7,077 bases of DNA from WHSM01 sp050701635 (GCA_050701635.1 JBOGDF010000293.1:1-7077), one strand, 5' to 3'; positions 1 through 5,818 are shown, counted from the first letter of the stretch. Notes: generated by a model not told the origin, from the letters alone. Translations and numbers: made by a program.

Positions 1-380
1 ACCTCCAACATCCGTTGTCCCGCCGCGATGACCGGGTCGAAGGTGCCCACCACCGTCTCGCCGCGAAGCAGCCGAGCTATCTGACGTCTCGCGGGATCAG
101 ACGAGCGCAGCGAGACCTCGAGACACTCGGCCGCCACCCGCAGCGGGAACGGGGTGCTCAACTCATCCGCAGCGCCGCGCAACACAGTGAATCCGCTCGC
201 CCGTGCCTGATGACCGACAACATCGACCAGTGCCGACTTGCCGATCCCCGGCTCACCCTCGATCCACACCGCCCCGCCCTGGCCGGTGGCGACCTCCGAC
301 ACCAGCGCACCGAGAGCCAGAACTTCCGCATCCCGTCCCACGATGTCCGCCGGTGCCGTCAACTTTGTGACGCGGCCCAT
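1..380 (-). CDS. LuxR-family/AAA ATPase transcriptional regulator, N-terminal part, runs off the window
   Basis: Reading the minus strand from an ATG at 380 gives 126 uninterrupted codons that leave the window at base 1. The protein opens with a short leader, then IVGRDAEV (about residues 13-20), the typical entry to the ATPase of large LuxR (LAL/MalT-like) regulators. A perfect Walker A, GEPGIGKSAL, follows at residues 42-51, then LRGAADELSTPFPLRVAAE, typical of this family. Such proteins are about 900 residues, hydrolyse ATP and bind DNA through a C-terminal LuxR helix-turn-helix, which is not visible here. The start is uncertain: no Shine-Dalgarno precedes ATG 380, and the frame stays open upstream (TTG 398, ATG 440) into a relic of another ATPase gene. 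ATG 380 puts VGR at the usual distance from the start. Whether the full gene is intact cannot be seen. Confidence 0.8.
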   Translation of the reverse strand, partial: MGRVTKLTAPADIVGRDAEVLALGALVSEVATGQGGAVWIEGEPGIGKSALVDVVGHQARASGFTVLRGAADELSTPFPLRVAAECLEVSLRSSDPARRQIARLLRGETVVGTFDPVIAAGQRMLE

Positions 381-440
381 AGGGCAATGATGGCGCAAGC
401 CGACAGACCCGACGCCACGCCACGAGGCGTGTCTCACCAT

Positions 441-669
441 TCGGAGTGCTGCCGTCGACCCCCTACCGGCATCCACGGCGGCGACCGGCGCGACATCGTC
501 CACGCGGAGCGTGCGCAACTCCTCGATGCTGGGCGAGGAGCGCGACCGCAGCCGCCCGGCCTGCCGGGTGACCGCCCGCCTCGTCGAGCAGTTGCCGGGC
601 GTACCGGGCATTGCCGAGCGACCCGCCCGCGGCCACTTGTTCGACGTGAGAGCGCACCGCCTTGAGGTG
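441..669 (-). pseudogene. C-terminal fragment of a CbxX/EccA-like AAA+ ATPase, frameshifted
   Basis: Two minus-strand frames together give one recognisable C-terminal lid domain. From about 669 the first frame reads LKAVRSHVEQVAAGGSLGNA, then RYARQLLDEA. The next frame continues VTRQAGRLRSRSSPSIEELR, then TLRVDDVAPV. Known CbxX/CfqX and EccA-type ATPases carry this pattern (GNxRxxRxLxxxAxxRQAxRL, then a short helix and LRxxD). The shift lies in GAGGCGGGCGGTCACC: removing four bases (or one G) restores the frame. Everything upstream (Walker A, Walker B, arginine finger) is missing, because homology stops near 669, where the oppositely oriented DUF2293 relic begins. The restored frame has no stop before the LuxR-type regulator downstream and reads straight into it. 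The original end of this gene is therefore unclear, and I placed the lower boundary before the ATG at 440. Family assignment rests on motif memory, not a search. Confidence 0.5.
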
Positions 670-688
670 TCTCCGGGGCACTCGTAGC

Positions 689-1241
689 CTGGACTGCGCG
701 GACCTTGGGCACCTGGTGTTCCTGCCGTCCGGCGACGCGGCGCTGACCCGGCGCGCCAAGCAGGCGAGCGGGCTGTGGGCGGTCGTGCTGCGCTGGGCGC
801 GGGCCCGCAACGCGGTACGAACGACAGGGGCTCCTGGTCGAGGAGGACGCGCTCGAGCACGCGGAGCAGCAGTGCCTCGCCGACGCCGAGGCGCGCCGGC
901 GGCGCCGGGAACGTGAGCGGGAACACCGCGAGCGCCAGGACGTGACCTTTCAGGCCGCGCTGGCGCGCGAGATCCGCCGGTTGTTTCCCGGCTGTCCGCC
1001 AGGCCAGGCCGAGGCGATCGCGCGCCACACGGCTGTCCGCGGCAGCGGCTGGGTGGGACGTTCCGCTGCCGGGCAGGCGCTGGAGGAACAGGCGGTCACA
1101 CTGGCTGTCATCGCGTCCGTGCGGCACACCGACACCCACTACGACGACCTGCTGATGTCCGGGACTCCGCGCGAGGAGGCACGCGCTCTGGTCAACTCAG
1201 ACATCCACCAGATCCTGGACTCCTGGCGACGCGAAGCGTGA
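689..1241 (+). pseudogene. DUF2293 protein, N-terminally truncated and frameshifted
   Basis: The plus strand from 689 reads LDCADLGHLVFLPSGDAALT and then RRAKQASGLWAVVLRWARAR. The frame is lost at about 809-811. Dropping the C at 811 restores RKRYERQGLLVEEDALEHAE. A very basic and acidic helix (RRRRRERERE) and the DUF2293 domain follow, with RRLFPGCPPGQAEAIARHTA, RGSGWVGRSAAG and HYDDLLMSG, ending at TGA 1239-1241. Actinobacterial homologues are about 200 or more residues and begin with a Cys-containing, zinc-ribbon-like segment just before LDCADLGHL. That segment is absent: the sequence to the left is antisense to an AAA ATPase relic. The second half is an uninterrupted frame, and a GTG at 942 could express only the domain. 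The function of DUF2293 is unknown. The frameshift is either a true mutation or a one-base sequence error; the 5' truncation is real in either case. Confidence 0.8.
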
Positions 1242-1282
1242 ATCCAACCCCGCCGGTACGGGTCGCAGGTTCCGGGCAGGCG

Positions 1283-1813
1283 TCACAGATCGCCGAAGAC
1301 GTCCTCCAGAACCAGCCGCGCTCGGGCAGGCACCGCCTCGTCAGCGAAGACCTCGGCACACAACGCCAGCACCTCATCGACGGTGGAAAGCTGCAGGTGC
1401 TTGACCAGGAACCTGATGTCCTCGGCGTCACGACGGCGCGCGGCGAGCACCTTCATCGCCAACAGATGCTCCGGCGAGGCCGCCGACACCCGCAGCCCGG
1501 GGTGGTCGAACACCCGCGGCGCCGCGGCGTCCCCACCCGGCGCGACATACACGCTGGCCTGCTCGTTGAGCCACCACTGCGGAAGCCCGAGCTCGGCCGC
1601 GACCGCCCGCGCCTCCTCCAACACAATCCCATGAGGCTGAAACACCGCGTCGATGTCGCGGGTCGCCCGCCGCGCGTCGTAAGCCAGCGCCATCGCCGCG
1701 CCGCCGAACACGTACAGGTCGGCGACGACGCCACGGCGGGCCAGCCGGTCGCCCAGCCGCCGAAACGCCTCCTCGATCGCCCCTCGGTCAAGGAGCGGGT
1801 CGTCGACGCTCAC
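1283..1813 (-). CDS. AbiEii-like (DUF6036-type) nucleotidyltransferase, putative toxin
   Basis: This is an intact 176-residue frame starting at GTG 1813. It has the minimal nucleotidyltransferase core: the glycine pair in VFGGAAMALAY (residues 35-45), then ATRDIDAVF (50-58), whose D53 and D55 would be the metal-binding DxD. The family helix LLAMKVLAARRRDAEDIRFL (117-136) follows, with K121, D129 and D132. There is no signal peptide or membrane segment, so it should be cytosolic. Proteins of this type usually form two-gene, toxin-antitoxin-like units; AbiEii relatives transfer nucleotides to tRNA or protein. Its start overlaps the stop of the upstream gene by four bases (GTGA), implying translational coupling and one transcript. 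It converges on the DUF2293 relic with about 40 bases between. The enzyme class is well supported; the toxin role is inferred from context and family. Confidence 0.8.
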   Translation of the reverse strand: MSVDDPLLDRGAIEEAFRRLGDRLARRGVVADLYVFGGAAMALAYDARRATRDIDAVFQPHGIVLEEARAVAAELGLPQWWLNEQASVYVAPGGDAAAPRVFDHPGLRVSAASPEHLLAMKVLAARRRDAEDIRFLVKHLQLSTVDEVLALCAEVFADEAVPARARLVLEDVFGDL

Positions 1814-2283
1814 GCGACCTCCAACTCCCGCGCAGCGACGTAGACGCCACGACGGCGGAACGCCGCCGGGGCGTGCACCAACGCGTCCACCCGCGCCGCC
1901 CGCGTGTTGAACGGAAACCAGAACCGGTGCAACGACCGGGACTCCACCCAGGGCGGCGCCGCGCGGCCGTCCCGAGCCGCCAGATGCTCAGCCAGAGCAG
2001 CCAAAAACACATCCCACCGTTCGTCGCCCGTGCCTGGAGGCTCCCGATCCAGCAACGTGAGACGCGTGGCGGGCGCCTCCCAGCGGTACTCCTCAAGAAA
2101 CTCCGCCACCAACCGCCACCGACGCGAATCGTCAGACCCGGCCAACAAGCCGGCTAGCCGCGCCAGAGTCAACGGCTGGTACGCCGTACGACGATCACGC
2201 TGCTCCACACCATCACGGTAGTACAGGCGGCGCTGCATGAGGTCGATCATGGCATTCGGGGTGTCCTCCACAGCGCGGTACAT
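1810..2283 (-). CDS. Unrecognised partner of the nucleotidyltransferase, possible antitoxin
   Basis: This gives a 157-residue frame if started at ATG 2283, or 146 residues from ATG 2250. It is soluble and mostly helical by eye. Visible blocks are AMIDLMQRRLYYRDG (residues 11-25), LTLARLAGLLAGSDDSRRWR (38-57), WDVFLAALAEHLAARDG (90-106) and, near the end, RFWFPFNTRAARVDALVHAP and AAFRRRGVYVAARELEVA. The last two resemble C-terminal regions of proteins I have seen encoded beside DUF6036-type nucleotidyltransferases in actinomycetes, but I cannot name the domain. The stop overlaps the next gene's start (GTGA), so the two are probably co-translated. The frame stays open upstream to 2676, but that extension is the antisense of a tRNA fragment and terminator and is not protein. 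Neither start has a clear ribosome binding site; I prefer 2283 as the first ATG past the tRNA remnant. Confidence 0.65.
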   Translation of the reverse strand: MYRAVEDTPNAMIDLMQRRLYYRDGVEQRDRRTAYQPLTLARLAGLLAGSDDSRRWRLVAEFLEEYRWEAPATRLTLLDREPPGTGDERWDVFLAALAEHLAARDGRAAPPWVESRSLHRFWFPFNTRAARVDALVHAPAAFRRRGVYVAARELEVA

Positions 2284-2304
2284 CGATTTCAACTTGACTA
2301 ATAC

Positions 2305-2339
2305 CGAAGAGGCCGTGGGTTCAAATCCCGCCACCCCGA
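2305..2339 (+). other. 3' half of tRNA-Pro, candidate att site of an integrative element
   Basis: The bases read, in order, as the 3' side of an anticodon stem (CGAAG), a five-base variable loop (AGGCC), a T arm (GTGGG, loop TTCAAAT, CCCGC) and a 3' acceptor strand (CACCCCG) with discriminator A. This matches the 3' part of actinobacterial tRNA-Pro, whose acceptor 5' strand is CGGGGTG. The 5' half is absent: to the left are unrelated bases (ACTTGACTAATAC) and the nucleotidyltransferase pair. A 3' tRNA half without its 5' half is the known footprint of tyrosine-recombinase integration into a tRNA gene. The conserved downstream hairpin sits on the right, so chromosome lies to the right and the element to the left. 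No integrase or second copy is in the window. Confidence 0.75.
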
Positions 2340-2350
2340 CCGCCACAAGG

Positions 2351-2378
2351 CTCTGACCAGCGGAAACGCTGGTCAGGG
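2351..2378 (+). terminator. Intrinsic-type hairpin terminator of tRNA-Pro
   Basis: CTGACCAGCG and CGCTGGTCAG form a perfect ten-pair stem closed by a GAAA tetraloop. Two further pairs at the base (U-G and C-G) make twelve. It lies 12 bases past the tRNA-Pro end. GC-rich hairpins of this kind, often without a U tract, commonly follow tRNA genes in actinomycetes. The stem is symmetrical and could also act on minus-strand transcription. Confidence 0.75.
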
Positions 2379-2905
2379 CTAGATCATTTCGGTTGAGGAA
2401 CTCGTCCACTTCCCATAAACTTCCTGTTTTCACACCAACTGTCGGCGACGGCTCGGCCGCGGCACCTACGGCACCCCTGGGAGCCCGCCGACCGCCCCTC
2501 GGCGCGGAATCGTGGTCAGGTACGACGCGGTGCTGCGCCGCCCAGACCTCGCCGCACCAGCCGAAATGATGCTGCCGCGAAGCTTGACCAATCGCCGCCG
2601 GCTCGGTTGACTGCGACTTCGGTCGCACCGAGCGAACCCTGCTGTGGATCATCGAACGTCCACCCGGGGCGGGCACTCTACTGCGCTGTCCGCTGGTTGC
2701 CTACTCCCGCTGGCTCGTCGGCTGGCCCATCGGCTCCTCACCCACCCCGGTCAGGGGCGGGTTGACCTGACGTGGAATGTCAGGCTCGGCCGGTACGTTC
2801 CCGTCAGTCCGACCGGTGGCCACTGGCGGCTACACGTCCGCTCACGGCTGCCGACCGGGACGCGCCCGACACACGCGGACCATCCAGACCGGGGTCAGGG
2901 TGATC
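2379..2905. other. Stretch without a supportable gene
   Basis: I read all six frames. The minus strand is open but low in recognisable content, and the plus-strand frames are short with no family motif. The Nudix frame is open upstream to 2777, but those residues show no conserved block. The only structure I note is a small inverted repeat, CCTGAC at 2766-2771 and GTCAGG at 2779-2784, overlapping a TTGACC at 2762-2767 that could be a -35 element. No matching -10 is evident. Decayed chromosomal DNA next to the att junction is the likeliest reading. Confidence 0.4.
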
Positions 2906-3384
2906 ATGCCGGGGCAGTACACCAGCCACGTCGACGTGTTCCTCTACCTGCCTCACAAGAGCTTGGCACAGAGGGGTTACGCCGATGAGATGTGGAATTT
3001 GCCTTCGGGGAAGCTCGACGCTGGGGAGCTGGCCGCGGTGGTGCGGGAGGCCCGTGAAGAGATAGGCATCGATCTCGACGGGTCGGCGCTTGAGCTGGCC
3101 GGGGTGCCGCATCACCGCAGTCCCGAGCTTGTCGGCCGGGTCGGGGGCTGGTGTTCAGCACGCCTTATGACCCTGCCCGGCACGGTGTGCCGTTCAACGC
3201 GGAGCCGCACAAGTGCGGCGGCATCGACTGGTGTCCCAGCGACGCGTTGCCGGAGGCCACGGTGCCCTACACCGTCGCCTGCGTGGACCTGGTGCGTCGC
3301 GAGGCCCGGCTGGGTGTGCACGGCTGGGGTGCCGAGCCTGTTGACACGCGCCGTCTGGGGATGGGCGGATCCGCCTCGGCGTGA
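2906..3384 (+). pseudogene. Nudix hydrolase, frameshifted in a G run
   Basis: From ATG 2906 the frame reads YTSHVDVFLYLP, then GYADEMWNLPSGKLDAGE and VVREAREEIGI, a Nudix box at residues 35-55. Nudix enzymes cleave nucleoside diphosphates linked to another moiety and use the REAREE glutamates to bind metal. The frame breaks at 3143-3147 (five Gs). Adding one G continues in the other frame as LVFSTPYDPARHGVPFNAEP, HKCGGIDWCPSDALPEATVP and onward to TGA 3382-3384. The repaired protein is about 159 residues, normal for this subgroup. The start is supported by CAGGGTGATC directly before ATG, close to the anti-16S consensus. Oddly, only five residues separate the box's first Glu from REA, where the consensus has seven, so the helix may be compromised. 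The frame break could be a homopolymer sequencing error; the short box cannot be explained that way. Confidence 0.8.
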
Positions 3385-3395
3385 CGCACACGCGG

Positions 3396-3415
3396 CGCAG
3401 CTTTGGCGAGCTGCG
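3396..3415. terminator. Possible bidirectional terminator between convergent genes
   Basis: CGCAGCT and AGCTGCG form a perfect seven-pair stem around the six-base loop TTGGCG. It lies in the 35-base gap between the stops of the convergent Nudix and methyltransferase genes. The plus strand continues GTCTT, which is only weakly U-rich, so this is supported mainly by position and symmetry. Confidence 0.4.
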
Positions 3416-3419
3416 GTCT

Positions 3420-3893
3420 TCAGTCTGCGGGCGCCGCGGCGACGGCGAGGAACGCGGTCTCGGCGAAACAGAAGTCGCCGTCCTGGTCGGCTGTGGCGAG
3501 TTGCCGCCGCCACGTGTCGATCTCGTGCTCGGTCAGGTCGGTAGCGCCGGCGGCGGCGTGGCTCCGCACAGCTTGGGTGATCTCGTCGACGCGGGCGGCG
3601 GCGTGGCCGTCGATGCGGGTCGCGGCGAGGACGTGTGTGCGCAGCGCGTCGAGCCGCAGTCGGCTGCGGTGGACCAGTCCTGGCAGTCTGCGGGCCATCC
3701 GCGGGTCAATGTGCGGCATCCACGCTTGCTTGATGTGGCTGTAGGCGTGGCAGATCCGGGTGGTGAGGTCCTCGTCGGCGCCGTGGATGATCAGTCCTGC
3801 GAAGTCGGTGTGCGAGAACACCGCGCGACCGCCCGGCCGCAGCGCCCGGGCGGTCTCGTCGACGAGTTGCGCGGGGTCGGGCAGGAGCTCGTG
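3420..3893 (-). pseudogene. C-terminal half of a SAM-dependent methyltransferase, interrupted by a group II intron end
   Basis: From 3893 down to TGA 3420-3422 the minus strand encodes about 157 residues. They read HELLPDPAQLVDETARALRP, GGRAVFSHTDFAGL, HAYSHIKQAWMPHIDP and finally DGDFCFAETAFLAVAAAP. The LPDP helix, ALRPGG turn and following beta strand are the post-motif region of class I (UbiE-like) methyltransferases; the substrate cannot be told. The N-terminal half, including the SAM-binding GxGxG loop, is absent. Immediately upstream the DNA becomes the 3' end of a group II intron, and the methyltransferase frame is picked up within a few bases of the predicted splice junction. The longer frame beginning at GTG 3992 is open only because intron domains V and VI happen to lack stops; its first 33 residues are not protein-derived. 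The gene converges with the Nudix relic. Confidence 0.75.
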
Positions 3894-3953
3894 AGGTCGA
3901 CCTGTGGCGCGGTGTCGGCCTTGCGGCCGGTCCGTCTCCACAGGCCGCCTCCC

Positions 3954-3987
3954 GAACCCGCCGTGCCTGTTCGCAGGCAGCGGGCTC
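3954..3987 (-). ncRNA. Group II intron domain V
   Basis: This is a 34-base hairpin, the canonical size. An eight-pair lower stem (GAGCCCGC with GCGGGTTC) contains the catalytic AGC triad. A two-base CG bulge and a six-pair upper stem (TGCCTG with CAGGCA) follow, capped by tetraloop CGAA. It lies about 33 bases after the maturase stop and directly before the domain VI-like hairpin, exactly as in bacterial group II introns. The CGAA loop departs from the usual GNRA (GAAA). Confidence 0.85.
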
Positions 3988-4020
3988 TCCACAAGACCCG
4001 GCGTGAGCGCGTGGTGCTCC

Positions 4021-4335
4021 TCATGTCGTAGCCGTCCAGGGGTTTGAGATCTTCGTCCCCCGGTATCGGTAGCGTGTCGTCCGGATTCTGGTCGGGTCGA
4101 TCATCACTACGTTGCCGTCGGCCGGCCACCATCCGCCGTTGCAGTAGCGTCGGCGGAGGCTCTTCCATGTGATCCGTGCGTGTTTGCGCCGCGCCCACCA
4201 GATGAACCGACGCCATGCTGCAAGGCGCAGGTACTGAAAGGCTCGGCTGGACACGCCAGGCTGGAAGTAGACGCACCATCCTCGCAGCACCTGGTTGACC
4301 TGGTGCAGTACGACCGAGGCTGTCGTGGAGAGTCT
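4021..4335 (-). pseudogene. ltrA: Group II intron reverse transcriptase/maturase, C-terminal fragment
   Basis: About 105 C-terminal residues of the intron-encoded protein remain, ending at TGA 4021-4023. Visible are the maturase (domain X) signature VLHQVNQVLRGWCVYFQPGV, the DNA-binding region FQYLRLAAWRRFIWWARRKH, and the typical tail GWWPADGNVV followed by RTTRYRYRGTKISNPW. There is no HNH endonuclease domain after it. Full-length proteins are 400 or more residues, so the whole polymerase part (including YADD) is lost. The frame is open a little further, to TTG/ATG codons near 4347, but those bases belong to the fused ATPase gene on the other strand. In life it would bind intron RNA, promote splicing and reverse transcribe; this remnant cannot. 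Confidence 0.85.
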
Positions 4336-5818
4336 TTTCCAGATCAATACACTTCAAACCCTCGAAGGCAAAGTGGCGGAATACTGGGACAGGAAAACAG
4401 CCAACGCGACCGCAACCGAGGAACGTGGACTCACCCGACGCCAGAATCGGCTTGAGAGATTGCGCCGCCGATTGGCCTTCCTCGAGGCTGAGAGGAAGAA
4501 GTTCGAGGACGCGCGCGATGACATCGCCGAACAACTGAGGAAGCAGCAGGACTCCTACAATCAGGAGATCAAGAAGGAAGAGGCGCGCTGGCAGCGACTC
4601 AGTAAGGCGGAATCCGAGGTCAAGCAGCTCCAAGCAAAGAAGCGGGAAGACGCCCTAGACGTACTCGACCGAATGCGAGACCCCCACGCGCTGTCGTCCG
4701 CCTTCGCTAGCGAGATGCATGCCCTCAAGACGGGACTCGACCGCGTCAAGCTCCCAGAGAGCGCCGCGCGAGAATTCTTCGAAGAGCTCGCCGACGAAGT
4801 CGAATGTGTTTGCGGACGGCCCATCGACGACGAAGTGAGAGAAGTTATTCGTAGCCGCGCGCATCAGTATCTAGGCTCCGATGACATATCACTCCTTAAC
4901 TCCATGAAGACGGCGATCCATGAGGCCGTCGGACAGTCGCACGACGGCTCCCAACGCGCGCTCAAAGAGAAGCTTCGTGATCTCGAAGGTGTGGTAGGCG
5001 AAGAGCGTGAGGCGTTGAACGCCCTCGATCAACTACGGGTGGAAGCGGAGCAGTCCGACCCAAATGTCAAGAAGGCCAAGGATGAGATCCAAGAGCTGGA
5101 GCGCAAGCTGTCCGAAATTGACCGGGAGCTGGAGAAATTCGAGAGCAAGGAGAATGAGCAGGGCGACGAGCGGACCTATGGAATAGAAGTCATCGAGAAG
5201 CGGATCGTGAATGCAGAGGACGGCGTCGCCGAAATTGCCCGGACAATAGAATTGAAAGATAAGCGCGACATCTTGGTAAGAATTATCAAGGACGCACACG
5301 AGATAGCGCGCGATGGTGTACTGGGCGAAGTGTGTGTTGACGCCAACCGTCGTATCCGTGAGCTGATGCCATATAACGACATCACGATCGAGAGTATCGA
5401 GCGATGCCTGGTGCTCAAGGGCCAAGAAGGTGGTAGCGCAGGGGAGACCTTGTCCGTAGCGTATGCCTTTCTCGCCACGCTGTTTCACCGCTCGGAGCAT
5501 CAACTGCCATTTGTCGTAGACAGCCCCGCTGGTCCGATCGATCTCGCTGTGCGACCAAGGATCGGCCAGCTTGTCCCCAAGCTGACCAACCAGTTCATCG
5601 CGTTTACGATTTCATCCGAACGTGACGGATTTGTGCCTCGATTGAAGGCGTCGAGTAATGAGGAAGTACAATTCGTCACTCTTTTCCGGAAGGAATCTGG
5701 CAGCTTGGACGACGAGGCACGGAGTATCCCGGGTCACGTGGAGACAGCGGACGGCCTCATTGTACCGGGCGAGCCCTTTTTCAATCGCTTCCAACTCGAC
5801 GCGGAGGAGGTGCCGTAA
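4325..5818 (+). CDS. SMC/Rad50-like ATPase, N-terminally truncated (DndD/ABC-three-component-like)
   Basis: This is an uninterrupted frame of about 497 residues from GTG 4325; GAGG lies five bases upstream. A TTG at 4295 would add ten intron-derived residues. Numbering from that TTG: heptad-rich coiled coil about 45-125, a hook-like turn CVCGRPI (171-177), a second coiled coil about 220-330, ABC signature GGSAGETLSVAYAFLA (379-394), Walker B LPFVVDSPAG (404-413), then the sensor-like FTISSERDGF (437-446). There is no Walker A: the N-terminal nucleotide-binding half is gone, replaced by the intron fragment. As drawn it cannot hydrolyse ATP alone. Relatives work in DNA repair or anti-phage systems such as DndD and Lamassu-type three-component modules; I cannot place it in one. 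Codon use is less GC-biased than its neighbours. The downstream gene follows without a gap. Confidence 0.8.
   Translation: MESLFQINTLQTLEGKVAEYWDRKTANATATEERGLTRRQNRLERLRRRLAFLEAERKKFEDARDDIAEQLRKQQDSYNQEIKKEEARWQRLSKAESEVKQLQAKKREDALDVLDRMRDPHALSSAFASEMHALKTGLDRVKLPESAAREFFEELADEVECVCGRPIDDEVREVIRSRAHQYLGSDDISLLNSMKTAIHEAVGQSHDGSQRALKEKLRDLEGVVGEEREALNALDQLRVEAEQSDPNVKKAKDEIQELERKLSEIDRELEKFESKENEQGDERTYGIEVIEKRIVNAEDGVAEIARTIELKDKRDILVRIIKDAHEIARDGVLGEVCVDANRRIRELMPYNDITIESIERCLVLKGQEGGSAGETLSVAYAFLATLFHRSEHQLPFVVDSPAGPIDLAVRPRIGQLVPKLTNQFIAFTISSERDGFVPRLKASSNEEVQFVTLFRKESGSLDDEARSIPGHVETADGLIVPGEPFFNRFQLDAEEVP
5803..5811 (+). promoter_or_regulatory. Strong Shine-Dalgarno for the 164-residue gene
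   Basis: GGAGGAGGT lies seven bases before ATG 5819, inside the last codons of the ATPase gene. It fixes the downstream start and suggests independent, efficient reinitiation at the TAA-ATG junction. Among the starts examined in the window it is by far the best ribosome binding site. Confidence 0.75.

Larger units (their letters stand above)
3896..4335 (-). mobile_element. 3' fragment of a group II intron (maturase C-terminus plus domains V and VI)
   Basis: On the minus strand the fragment contains, in order, the end of an intron-encoded reverse transcriptase/maturase, a short linker, a domain V and a domain VI-like hairpin, then the methyltransferase exon. Domain VI pairs CCTGTGG (3947-3941) with CCACAGG (3907-3901) around an inner GGCC-GCAA-GGCC hairpin. 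The intron would end in the expected AC at 3896, though a boundary a few bases further is possible. I could not place an obvious bulged branch-point A in domain VI. All 5' parts (domains I-III, most of domain IV and most of the reverse transcriptase) are missing. At about 4325-4335 the intron meets the antiparallel ATPase gene. The copy cannot splice or move by itself. Confidence 0.8.

Noticed and set aside
15..665. Long plus-strand open frame of 216 codons
   Set aside because: It is antisense to the LuxR-type regulator with a clear Walker A and to the AAA relic. Its own translation is Arg/Pro/His-rich with no motif.
2284..2676. Upstream extension of the nucleotidyltransferase partner gene to a 288-residue protein
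   Set aside because: The extension contains VGVAGFEPTASS, the well-known artefact of translating the antisense of a tRNA 3' end, and then the terminator. It is not protein-coding.
2762..2784. TTGACC with the CCTGAC/GTCAGG inverted repeat as an operator or promoter for the Nudix gene
   Set aside because: There is no -10 at the right spacing, the arms are short and the distance to the start is over 100 bases. I kept it only as a remark.
2777..2905. Longer N-terminus of the Nudix protein
   Set aside because: Those residues are low-complexity and unlike the family. The ATG at 2906 has the better ribosome binding site and gives the usual length.
3381..4031. Plus-strand open frame of 216 codons opposite the methyltransferase and intron
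   Set aside because: It is a shadow of the methyltransferase C-terminus and of structured intron RNA, with no family signal.
3791..4633. Minus-strand open frame of 280 codons
   Set aside because: It runs antisense through the ATPase coiled coil and out of frame through the intron maturase and domain V. It is a chance open frame.
5033..5503. Minus-strand open frame of 156 codons inside the ATPase gene
   Set aside because: It is a shadow of the ATPase, which has clear coiled-coil and ABC motifs on the other strand.
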